Source of the DNA: Incurvaria masculella
Taxonomy: Eukaryota; Arthropoda; Insecta; Lepidoptera; Incurvariidae
Direction: 5' to 3'
Assembly: GCA_946894095.1 (NCBI GenBank)
Contig: OX335645.2
Location: 23,583,001-23,647,000 of the forward strand
Length of the DNA: 64,000 nt
The notes below the pieces were generated by a model, which had not been told where the DNA came from, searched no databases, and was given only the letters and a program-made list of their open reading frames with translations. Of the stretch, positions 55,644-64,000 are shown in pieces; the stretch's first letter is position 1, and every line of letters starts with the position of its first letter. The position numbers and the translations under genes are program-made.

Positions 55644-56519
55644 CTTTAAAGTGTACCGCTTTCGTTACTACGGAACTCTAACTGGCCTAAGCATGGCCAT
55701 GATATATCCGACTGTAAACGTTATCATCCAAGCGCACAGCCCGGGGTGAGCCTGCCTTATCACTCCATCTGGCAGTTTTCCGCAGCGGTCGCCCGACACA
55801 ATAGCCGCCTCTCTCCACTCATATTAGAATGCGTTTGATAACTACAAGGCTATCGAATGCATTCAACTTAGAGGCAGCTAGCCCGTGGATATTCGTGATA
55901 AATTGAACACCTCAACTGTGTAATGAGCAGTAAATACGTAACAGACATTAGAATGAACTGCCTGCGGTGGTATTCAGTCTCGTGCTCAAAGGTCATGCAC
56001 ACATTGCTTGCCTATTATATTGTGATCCTTTAATTTACGTCTAGAAGAGAAACGAAATAAGTTTACTGTGCAGATGCCCTAATATATGTTGAGGCTACTA
56101 GAATACAACACACAATACACGAATAGCTTTTATGGTGCAGTGTCGACTCTACCTAGCCCTCGGAGTAAACGGCTTGAAATGCCGTTAGTTGATGTGTATT
56201 TTCCACAAAAGAGTTTCCACAAAAGTAAGGATTAGTGTCATGTGGGCGTCACCCACGTCGCAGCGGTGTATGGACATATTGTCCATATAATCCTATGGGA
56301 AGGCGTCCGCGCGTCGTGTGCCAAACAGTCCAACTAATGTGCTCCCTAAAGGCGTTCGCCAACCCTCCAATAATGTGGCGGCCATATTTGCGTGTGACGT
56401 TATAGAAAATTGGCGACAGCGGATCTCATAATCGGCTCGCTGAATGGCACATCTCTTTCCTTTTTGATCTGAGGTATTTCCATTTTAGGTGTAATTTGTT
56501 GTTGGTTCTGGGGGTCCAT
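55644..56519. other. no recognisable gene
   Basis: Mixed composition. At 56421-56475 GCTCGCTGAATGGCACATCT is the third instance of the unnamed repeat at 9749 and 51061. Confidence 0.4.
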
Positions 56520-56752
56520 TCGGGTAAGAGTGAGTTCGAGTTCGGGAGTGAGTTAACCTAAAAATAGCTGGGAAATATAGTATTATTTAAATAACGGAAC
56601 CGTTATTTATACTTCCAACGTATTTACGGGACAGACCAGATTTTTACCTAACTGTAATGATGTTCAAGAAGTGTGGAAACATTGACTATTTAAAAATGTG
56701 AGGTGATATTTAGTGACGAATTCGAACTCACTCTTGCCCTGAATGGACCCCC
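56520..56752. mobile_element. GGGGGTCC MITE, copy 3
   Basis: GGGGGTCCATTCGGGTAAGA at the start, CTTGCCCTGAATGGACCCCC at the end and the core AATAACGGAACCGTTATT. 233 bases, slightly shorter than the other two. A 72-codon frame starting inside it (56703) is not a gene. Confidence 0.85.
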
Positions 56753-57249
56753 TGTACTGTACGGATGCTGTAGTCAGGTAACGACAAAATCTTGGTTGAA
56801 TGAACAGATGACCCTTAATTCCTACCAAGAATTCTTAAGAATCTTATGGATTAAGAATTACTTTAATAACAAGTTTTTAAAAGCAGTATTCCTTTTAAAC
56901 TTCAAACTATCCCCAAGTTAAAGCTATATCGAATATTTTGCCTATGCTGCGGCAAAAAGCCTTAGTCGGGTATGGTCTTAATTATAATGATAGGTTGCGC
57001 GCGCACTTGCGAGCGATAAAAATCTGCATTGTTCGTTCCAAAACAACGTGCACTGCTGCAGGAGAGCTGTGCTTATTGGACTAACAATTACGGGCAGTGT
57101 CCTTGCGCGAGCTGAGAGCTCTTTTTAACCTCACCCGCGTTTCGCAATGAAGTTATGGCCGCAAGACACTGAGGAGACTTGGGATCCGTGGGTACTATTT
57201 GTGACCAGTATAATTTGAGATATAGACAGTCGCAGGAACCTGTACCATC
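56753..57249. other. nothing recognised
   Basis: No gene or shared repeat. Confidence 0.4.
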
Positions 57250-57545
57250 AAAAACCGGCCAAGTGCGAGTCGGACTCGCTCACGAAGGGTTCCGTACCAT
57301 CGTAGTAGATTTTAACACAACAAAATCTCGTTTTTTGTATGGGGGACCCCTTTAATTTTAATTATTTTTCAATTTTACATATTTGTTGTTAAGCGGCAAA
57401 ATAAATACACACTCTGTGAAAATTTCAGCTGTATATCTATTACGGTTACTTAGATACAGCCCTGTGACAGACAGACGGACGGACGGACAGCGGAGGCTTA
57501 GTAATAGGGTTCTGTTAGCACCCTTTCGGTACGGAACCCTAAAAA
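57250..57545 (-). mobile_element. HINE-like element, copy 8
   Basis: Plus strand: AAAAACCGGCCAAGTGCGAG, GGGTTCCGTACCATCGTAG, TTTTGTATGGGGGACCCC, TCTGTGAAAATTTCAGCTG, a short (GGAC)n at 57472-57490, then CGGTACGGAACCCTAAAAA. Complete, with a short microsatellite. Confidence 0.92.
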
Positions 57546-58180
57546 CACAAAAGTGGAAAGAAGCGTGTTTAATAACTTGCCAGTTTTCATAACAATACAC
57601 GCATATAGATACCTACCCGCAGCCAATTTTTTTAATATTTTTCACGATAGTCGACAATTGTTTAAGCCTTTTTTAATCTGCGTTTAAAAAACCTAGCCAT
57701 CGCAAATACAGGCTAAGCCTAGAAACGAATTTTAGATCGCTAATAATTGTAATTAAAGGTGTACTTACTCTTTTTCTTATAATTGTATCAAAGTTTTTTG
57801 AATTGGAATTTTGATATTTTTTTTTATTTTAGGCAACTATTGTAATCCTACAAGAAATTCCGATATATCCTCCTTTGTATTCATAAAATGAATTCCTCTA
57901 AGTTTAACATTTATAACCATGAGCACGTTGGGGTCTCTACATGGCGGACGACACATAAAAAAAAAACAAAAATGGTAAATTCGCCTACTGAAGTAGTATA
58001 GTAGTATAGTAGTGAAGTAGTGATTCAGTTACCTGAGCGTGTCATTTTTAACTTTTTTATAACCGAGAGGGTTGGCGGCTATTAACTTACAAGTCTCGAA
58101 TTAATTAATGCTTTTTAAGTTGTATTAGCACCAAATAACTGAAAGACCAGAAGAAGAAAGAAGTAGTCAATAACTACTAC
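57546..58180. other. no gene; short TAG-rich repeat
   Basis: At 57991-58023 GTAGTATAGTAGTATAGTAG is a short imperfect microsatellite. The rest is AT-rich. Confidence 0.4.
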
Positions 58181-58743
58181 TTTTTAGGGTTTCGTACCCA
58201 AAGGGTGAAAACGGAACCCTATTACTAAGCCTCCGCCGTCCGTCCGTCCGTCCGTCTGTCACAGGGGCTGTATCTCATGAACCATAATAGGTAGGCAGTT
58301 GAAATTTTGACAGAGTGTGTTTTTTGCCGTAAAAAAACATTTTAAAAAACCGGCCAAGTGCGAGTCGGACTCGCACACGAAGGGTTCCGTACCATCGTAC
58401 AAGATTTAACACAAAAAATCACGATTTTTGTACGGGACCCCTCTTTAATTTTTTATTTTACCTATTTGTTGTTATAGCGGCAAAATAAATACACACTCTG
58501 TGAAAATTTCAGCTGCCTACCTATTACGATTCACGAGATACAGCCCTGTGACAGACGGACGGACGGACGGACGGACGGACGGACGGACAGCTTAGTTATA
58601 GGGTTCCGTTTTCACCCTTTGGGTACGGAACCCTAAAAATTAAAGGGGGCCTCATACATAGAACCTCATTTTTTTGTGTTTAATCTTGTACGATGGTACG
58701 GAACTCTTCGTGTGCAAGTCCGACTCGCACTTGGCCGGTTTTT
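58181..58743 (+). mobile_element. HINE-like element, copy 9, split by copy 10
   Basis: The left part 58181-58340 begins TTTTTAGGGTTTCGTACCCA, has (GTCC)n at 58239-58256 and TTGAAATTTTGACAGAGTG. It resumes at 58640 with TTAAAGGGGGCCTCATAC and runs through CTTGTACGATGGTACGGAAC, AAGTCCGACTCGCACTTGGC and CGGTTTTT. The two parts join at the A-rich point of the family sequence where AAAATTAAAGGGGG is expected. The outer element is therefore older than the inner one. Confidence 0.85.
58341..58639 (-). mobile_element. HINE-like element, copy 10, inserted in copy 9
   Basis: A complete minus-oriented copy: TTTAAAAAACCGGCCAAGTG, GCGAGTCGGACTCGCACACG, GGGTTCCGTACCATCGTACA, TCTGTGAAAATTTCAGCTGC, (GGAC)n at about 58555-58590, CCCTTTGGGTACGGAACCCT and AAAAA. 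It sits in the A/T-rich stretch of copy 9. No duplication other than the A or T runs is seen at the junctions. Confidence 0.9.
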
Positions 58744-59185
58744 CGGTAACCATTCGGAAGCTTCTAGTTTCGTTTCGTTCATATCAGTAAAACCAGCTTT
58801 CATGACCTGTTGCCATTGAGTAAATATTTTAACTCAATGCATACTCAGTTTCCTCTATGCAATTTCACAAAAAGTCCACTACGACGTGCTTCCTAGAATC
58901 AGTGTCTTCTTCACGCACCGAGGCGTTGCGTCCGTAACTCCGGCCCGCCGCTGCCGCCGCAGCCGCGTCGACCACCCCAGTTCCGGGGCACCGCCGCCGT
59001 GCAGTCAGAGTCAACTTCGTTAAGCCCGCGCGCAGAGCTTGACTCTCCGCCGCCACAATGCCGGCTCCACCAGTTGCCACTAATAGCAATAGTGATGTAC
59101 ACGTTCATCATTTCCGAGGAGGTCAAAAGTTGCCGAAAATCCCGAAAATGATATGCAAATATTTCAAATTCATTTACAAATATTA
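58744..59185. other. no gene; GC-rich patch
   Basis: GC-rich with GCC repeats at 58935-59060; overlapping small frames on both strands there are a composition effect. Confidence 0.4.
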
Positions 59186-59388
59186 TTTTTTATGTAACTG
59201 TACATGGATGCCTGCTGACCATGTATTAGCCCATCACATCCCACAGAAAATAAGTGCCATGCAAGAACCTTTCTAATATAGCACGCTCCGACCATCGTTC
59301 ATTAAATGCCATGGTATCAACTCATGCGGGAATTACCCTACCACCTAGTAAAAAACGTAAGGGACCTACAGTTCTACGTTAAATTTTA
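59186..59388 (-). mobile_element. SINE tail fragment with internal deletion
   Basis: TTTTTTATGTAACTGTACAT, GTATTAGCCCATCACATCCC, AGTGCCATGCAAGAACCTTT, then a jump to CTCCGACCATCGTTCATTAA and TTACCCTACCACCTAG, GGACCTACAGTTCTACG. About 40 bases around the ACATTGAACTGG block are missing. The head is absent. Confidence 0.7.
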
Positions 59389-59393
59389 AATTT

Positions 59394-59428
59394 ATAAGGG
59401 GTTCGTCCATGAAGGACGAACCCCTTAT
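59394..59428. repeat. perfect 15-bp hairpin
   Basis: ATAAGGGGTTCGTCC at 59394-59408, 5-base loop, then the exact reverse complement at 59414-59428, just beyond the truncated head end of a SINE fragment. Confidence 0.88.
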
Positions 59429-59610
59429 TCGCCTTTTATGACATGCATTTAATGGATGTTGCAATGGCCTCTACAGTTTTGGGAAATAATTGAAATGATG
59501 TAAGAAATCAACAAAAAAAAATGTTTTTATCTGCACATATATCCTCTAAATAAAAAGTTAGAATTTCCATTCAAAGTAATTCGTTGAAAACAAAACATGG
59601 GAACGTTGCA

Positions 59611-59745
59611 TGTACTTGGACATGGAAGGCTAATATCACACGTACTGTCATAACATTAGCCTCAACGCCACGTGGGATCTAGGTTCCATGACTTCGGACC
59701 TTTCTTATGCACGCTTACAACATCGCGTCAAATTACACTGGATTA
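59611..59745 (-). mobile_element. diverged SINE tail fragment
   Basis: TGGACATGGAAGGCTAATAT, ACTGTCATAACATTAGCC, CACGTGGGATCTAGGTTCCA and TTACACTGGATTAAAAC on the plus strand are the reverse complement of the shared tail with many changes. Confidence 0.6.
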
Positions 59746-61395
59746 AAACATAAATTTTAACAATGTATGTCTCGGTAACTAGGCATTTTAAAGAAAAAAA
59801 TTTTTAGCTTTTTGTCTAGGAAAAACATGAGGATTACGCTCCCGAAATGTCTGTAGTGGCCGTTGCAACACCCTGTATATAGCATCTCCTTGCTTTCTTC
59901 GAGGAGGCAGAGATTATTTTATAATGTGCCCAACATTACGATAAGATAACACATAACATTACTTTCTTTTATTTTCGTTCTCGTTTCTATGGTTCTTTAT
60001 TTTAGATAACAGATAATAACTACTTATTTACGAAAAGTCTGTAACCTTTTTTACTTACCTTTTTAAAAAAAAATACATGATGGGCCACCATTTCGTTCCG
60101 ATCCATCGATAACTACAATTTAATCGACACCGGTCATCCCGCTGGTCCATTCGCACGTCGAGTCGTCCAGTGCTTGTCCGTCACTCTTGCGGCGTGTGGC
60201 GTGCCACGCGCGTCGTGTGACGCAACACGCTGACGTGACGCCACATTATGCCACCTGATTGTCAGCCGGTCCTGGTTTGATTAGTGGAACCGGGGCAGGA
60301 CCTGGAATGAGGCGTCGTCTGTGTACGTTGTATGACGAAAAGGGGACTGGCATAGCAAGTATTATTTTTTTTCGATTATGGAGAATATTCTGTATAATGT
60401 GTATGTATTGCATAGATATTTAAATAGTGTATTGTGGTTCCGTATCAAAGGGTATCAAACGGAACCCTATTACTATAAAAAGTTGTTTATCTGACATTTG
60501 ACTGCAGATTGTTATTTAAAAAAAAATAGATAAATTAAAAATATCGCACAAGAAATCTTGAAATCAAATCTTAGGTTACTTTTCCAATTTGAGTACCTAA
60601 ATATTTTGTCCCATAATCGGTTTGTTTGGAAGATATTTACTTTAGGCAATAAGTCCTTCTTTGCCTTTGGGTATAAAAGCAATAAAGCATAAACAGGAAA
60701 AAAAAATTAAGCCGTGTCTATTTCTATATCTGAAATAATATATGTATTCTATTTCTATATCTATTTTATAGCATGAAAATTCGTAGAATATTACAGAAGA
60801 AAAAAGTTTAGAATTTAAAAATAATCCTAATAAATGTTGATCTGGACATTTGCCTGAAGCAGGATTAAAACTTTCGTCCTTTGGATTACATATCCACTGC
60901 CGTCTCGGTCAGTCATTTAAGATCTTCATAGATTCGTGAGTCGCCTGCGCGGGACACAAAATGTGCCAGACCCTTTTACAACAACAGATAATCTGACCAT
61001 ATATTTTTTAAACTACTTTAGTTTAGGTTACATATTGTCCGATGCTTACCGGTGCACCTCTTAAGTATTTACATACTCCCATGTCATATTTTTTTTCTGA
61101 ACATAGTCATTACAGGGTATATTCAGGTCTGCAGTATCACTGACTGCACGCACGTTCGTGATCAAAACTGTATTGGTGCCGAGTGTACATATGTTTTAAC
61201 ACTAGCCATACGTAAATGTAGTTCCCGCAATCTCCTTTTTCTATTCGACCAAGGTAAAGAGAAACCAATCGTTGAGTGGCGATACAAGGGGTGAAAGTTT
61301 TACAAGCTGTATTTAGAAATCGACAACGAATTTCCATAATAAAAAATGTAATCCGTTGTTTTATGATAGATTTATTTATTTAATCTTATTACAAT
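59746..61395. other. no gene; one HINE-like scrap
   Basis: At 60434-60475 GTGGTTCCGTATCAAAGGGT and CGGAACCCTATTACTA are the 5' 42 bases of the HINE-like family. CAACACCCTGTATA at 59868-59881 resembles a common mariner-MITE end. GC-rich at 60120-60300. No recognisable protein. Confidence 0.4.
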
Positions 61396-62010
61396 TTTGG
61401 ACGTCATATCGAGGATAAAGCCAAGCCCGCCTCAGAAAAGCTGGAAGTCCTCAACAGGGGCGTTAGTATTTCACGCCTGACCAATAACTTGCGTGGAGTA
61501 CTGTTCGCATTTGTCGAACGGTTCAGCTAAGCATCTGCTTGGCTCCCTGGACTCAATACAGCATCGGGCCGTGCGTCTCATCGACGACCCCGAGTTATTC
61601 CTGAATTTGGAGTCCCTCCCACTTCAAAGGGATGTAGGGTCTCTCTCTGTCTTCTATCGTCTTTACCATGGAGAATGCTCGTCGGAGCTGCATAACGCTG
61701 TCCCTCCGTCCCCTTTCTACATTCGTTCAACGCGGAACAGGGAGAAAATGCACAAATTCACAGTCGACATTTAAAAAATAAGAACCCACCGATCCTCTAG
61801 ATCCTTAATCTATAGTGTTGATTATTATGAAATGAACTCCCTTCCGAGATATTATCCCCAGGTCCTTCAAACTTGGTGTGAAGAAGGATCTGGCCGGCCA
61901 GCATGGTTTTCACAGCCCCCCCTGAAAGTTCGAAAACCCATGGGCGTCGTCAGGCACATTAATAGGTCCCGGCTAACGCTATATGCCTCATTTAACATAA
62001 AAAAAGAGTG
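61396..62010 (+). pseudogene. jockey-like LINE reverse transcriptase, C-terminal relic
   Basis: It begins in one frame with GRHIEDKAKPASEKLEVLNR. After a frameshift near 61480 a 93-codon stretch (61493-61774) gives MEYCSHLSNGSAKHLLGSLD, IQHRAVRLIDDPELFLNLES, LQRDVGSLSVFYRLYHGECS and SELHNAVPPSPFYIRSTRNR. After a stop and another shift, SLPRYYPQVLQ and a matching later block recall the LPRDIFP...FK close of the family. The open part is well preserved, so decay is recent compared with the other relics. The polymerase core with the FADD motif lies upstream in intact elements and is absent here. Confidence 0.88.
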
Positions 62011-62020
62011 TGCCAGTTCA

Positions 62021-62490
62021 TGACTACCGCGAGTTGACAGGAGTTGGAACATGCCTACCCAATGTGACGACTTTTGAATCCTTAGAACTACACAGTATCA
62101 TGACTGAGAAATACGAAGCATGTTCAATGCGTTTTCTGCATATTCTCCATTATTTATCAATGTTACCTTAAATAAAGCATATTTAGAAACCATGGAGACC
62201 TGTCCATGGAGGATTGAAAGAGGGTGATAACCTGGACGAATAAACTTTAATGGCAACTAAGAGGTGACCCAGTAATTCTTTATCAATCATTGCTTAACTT
62301 ACTATTTTTTTTTAAAATACAATCCGAAACATGACATAAGATCATTATTTTTCAACTGCATTCCGTTTTTGAGATATTTTTGATTAAAATAACATATTTC
62401 AGTACATCTTGTATGAAGCAATTTTGATCTCATCTGTCAGTTGACCTTGTATCTTTCTATTCTAACTCTATAGGTTTCGACCATCATCGT
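62021..62490 (+). repeat. unclassified dispersed repeat, copy B
   Basis: Collinear partner of 17172-17602: CTACCGCGAGTT, GTGACCCAGTAATTCTTTAT, GAAACATGACATAAGATCAT, TCTTGTATGAAGCAATTTTG, TCTGTCAGTTGACC. It starts 10 bases after the LINE relic, but the 17-kb copy has no LINE beside it, so it is not simply the LINE's 3' region. Confidence 0.6.
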
Positions 62491-63610
62491 CAAAACCTCT
62501 CAAGGTGATGTTTTTGAGTCGGCGTAGTAACCTCGCTTTAGTTTAAAATGATTGTTTACGTCGCAGCCCGTCCCCCGCGGCCCCTGACGGCCGCTATAAA
62601 CAACTCGAGATTTATGAGAGCGCAACAAGCGAGGCGAGATGACGAATTTATAGGGTGTCTCTTAATTGAAAGCTCTTTGTCGTTGCCTAGACCTATCAGG
62701 GGTCGGGTGAAACGTTTCAAATCAGATTTTTTAAAATAATATCAGATAAAGCAAGAATGGCCCGTAGCCTAGTGGCTATTTGATTTGACTTGATACATTG
62801 CGGTTAAAGCCAGATAATATGTTTTCGTTGAAGGATATTCGGTGTCCGGAGTTTACTTATGTTGAGTGCACTAATTCATAGTCGATTAGTAAGAAACACA
62901 TAGGACACTCAAAATAGTTTTTTTCAAACAGAATAGTTTTTTTTTCTCTAAATAATCGAAAAAAAAATCAGGTTCGTTTTCTCCTACATTTAGAAATTAG
63001 TGCCCCCGATGCGGACCCATTTGGAAAATCGTCGTTACCTTTAAGAGCATCCTCATACCTAAATATTTTGGACCATTTTTTGCGATTAAAACGAGATAGC
63101 CAGAGCCCGACGTCGCTTAGTTAGAGCAGCTCGAAATAATGCTTTGTAAATGTGACCAGCCCGCATAACGCGTTTATCCGCTTTTTTATTGTTTCGTTAG
63201 AGAAATTGGGAAAAGTTAAACATGTTCTTCGCTGAATGGTTAGATAATGTTAAGATCTTTGAAATGGCAATAAAATGCATATAACTTAATATCAATATAA
63301 GCAGCAAACTTGAAAAATAATATATTTGAGACCTGACTTCACAATTTTTTTCCATGCATTGAATATCAATTTATGTAATAAAATTATTTCTGTTTTGGAA
63401 AAACGTTAGCTGGAATTATACATGGTTTTTTTTTCATGTTCTCATTCCATTGAGATCAGGAAATTAACGCAATCAAACCATTCGCATTGGCTAGTATAAC
63501 CATCTTAAAACAATATTCTGACTTTCACAGACACCGGGCTTTAGCCGAGGCTTTAGCCGTAACATATCTATACCTTGGAAATACATAATTGAGTAGTTCC
63601 TTGAGTGTTT
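62491..63610. other. no recognisable gene
   Basis: GC-rich patch at 62555-62650; a 63-codon frame there is unrecognised. The rest is AT-rich. Confidence 0.4.
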
Positions 63611-63892
63611 TTCATGCAATACGGATAACTAATACCAATCCGACTGTCATGATATTAGCCTTACACACCACATGGGAAGTACTCGTAGTGCCACGCAATG
63701 CCATTGCAATATGTCCGTTCTTTACATGCAGGTTGTGTTTGCCTGTTATTGGGTCTGCACACTGATATATTTAATATGTCTGTATAAACGTAAATGTCAA
63801 TGTGTCAACCTGTTGGCAAACCTTTATAAATAAATAAATAAATTCCTTATATCCTTCCTGCCTTGCTTGGCTATATCGAACTGTATGAAAAA
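63611..63892 (-). mobile_element. SINE tail fragment split by an insertion
   Basis: GATAACTAATACC, CTGTCATGATATTAGCCTTA and CACACCACATGGGAA on the plus strand stop near 63705. TTCCTTATATCCTTC, TTGGCTATATCGAACTGTAT and GAAAAACACG resume at 63841. The head side runs into the LINE-tail sequence at 63899. Confidence 0.6.
63706..63838 (+). mobile_element. retroposed 3' end with AAAT tail, inserted in a SINE
   Basis: GTTGTGTTTGCCTGTTATTG, GTATAAACGTAAATGTCAAT and a closing TATAAATAAATAAATAAA. The simple AAAT tail marks a LINE or SINE 3' end. The family is not named. Confidence 0.5.
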
Positions 63893-63898
63893 CACGAT

Positions 63899-64000
63899 GT
63901 TTCTTTGCGGGTTCTTCTTTACTGGGTTGATCGAATCCGCGGATCTCTGTGACGTGACTTGGTGTGGTTTGACTACCAAAAAGTTTAAATAAATGAAATG
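63899..64000 (+). mobile_element. 3' end of an unclassified LINE or SINE, second copy
   Basis: GTTTCTTTGCGGGTTCTTCT, TTACTGGGTTGATCGAATCC, GCGGATCTCTGTGACGTGAC, ending TAAATAAATGAAATG at the window edge. It matches 35231-35366 and, like that copy, sits next to SINE tail sequence. Confidence 0.65.

Noticed and set aside
1..64000. CRISPR arrays, prokaryotic operons or phage genes
   Set aside because: None is present; gene density, repeat types and composition are those of an insect nuclear genome.

Overview
The window looks like nuclear DNA of a moth or butterfly. It is AT-rich and almost without protein-coding genes. Its dispersed repeats are types I recognise from lepidopteran genomes: GGAC/GTCC microsatellite elements with Helitron-like ends, a CTAG-ended Helitron, tRNA- and 5S-headed SINEs, and jockey- and RTE-type LINE tails. 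These assignments rest on recognition from memory and internal comparison; no database search was run. The species cannot be told.

One convincing intact gene is present: an intronless 440-codon frame at 24373-25695 (+), probably an uncharacterised protein with a DUF4485-like N-terminus and a coiled-coil C-terminus. Every other coding signal is a decayed transposon. There are five jockey-like reverse transcriptase C-terminal remnants (18.6-19.1, 45.9, 47.7-48.0, 52.9-53.3 and 61.4-62.0 kb), two RTE-type C-terminal scraps (22.9 and 33.2 kb), and two Tc1/mariner-type transposase relics (14.8 and 53.6-54.4 kb).

Non-autonomous elements fill much of the rest. They include: (1) a piggyBac-like MITE with TTAA flanks, complete at 6610-7089, with an inverted copy cut by the window edge at 1-301; (2) about ten copies or fragments of a microsatellite-bearing Helentron-like element, one of them inserted inside another at 58.2-58.7 kb; (3) a canonical 650-bp Helitron at 30.1-30.8 kb; (4) a MITE with GGGGGTCC termini, three copies; (5) a Harbinger-like MITE with TTA/TAA target duplications, three copies; (6) two SINE families, one with a hybrid tRNA/5S head and one with a tRNA-like head, that share one 3' tail, in full, truncated and interrupted copies; (7) a 1.56-kb element with 52-bp inverted ends at 20.9-22.5 kb.

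Local structures include a four-unit, 218-bp tandem array at 8.2-9.1 kb whose last unit carries a 43-bp palindrome consistent with a template-switch event, and eight further perfect or near-perfect hairpins with stems of 13 to 27 bp. The long stretches between repeats show no recognisable gene. Small GC-rich patches recur in them and may be regulatory, but nothing in the sequence proves this.
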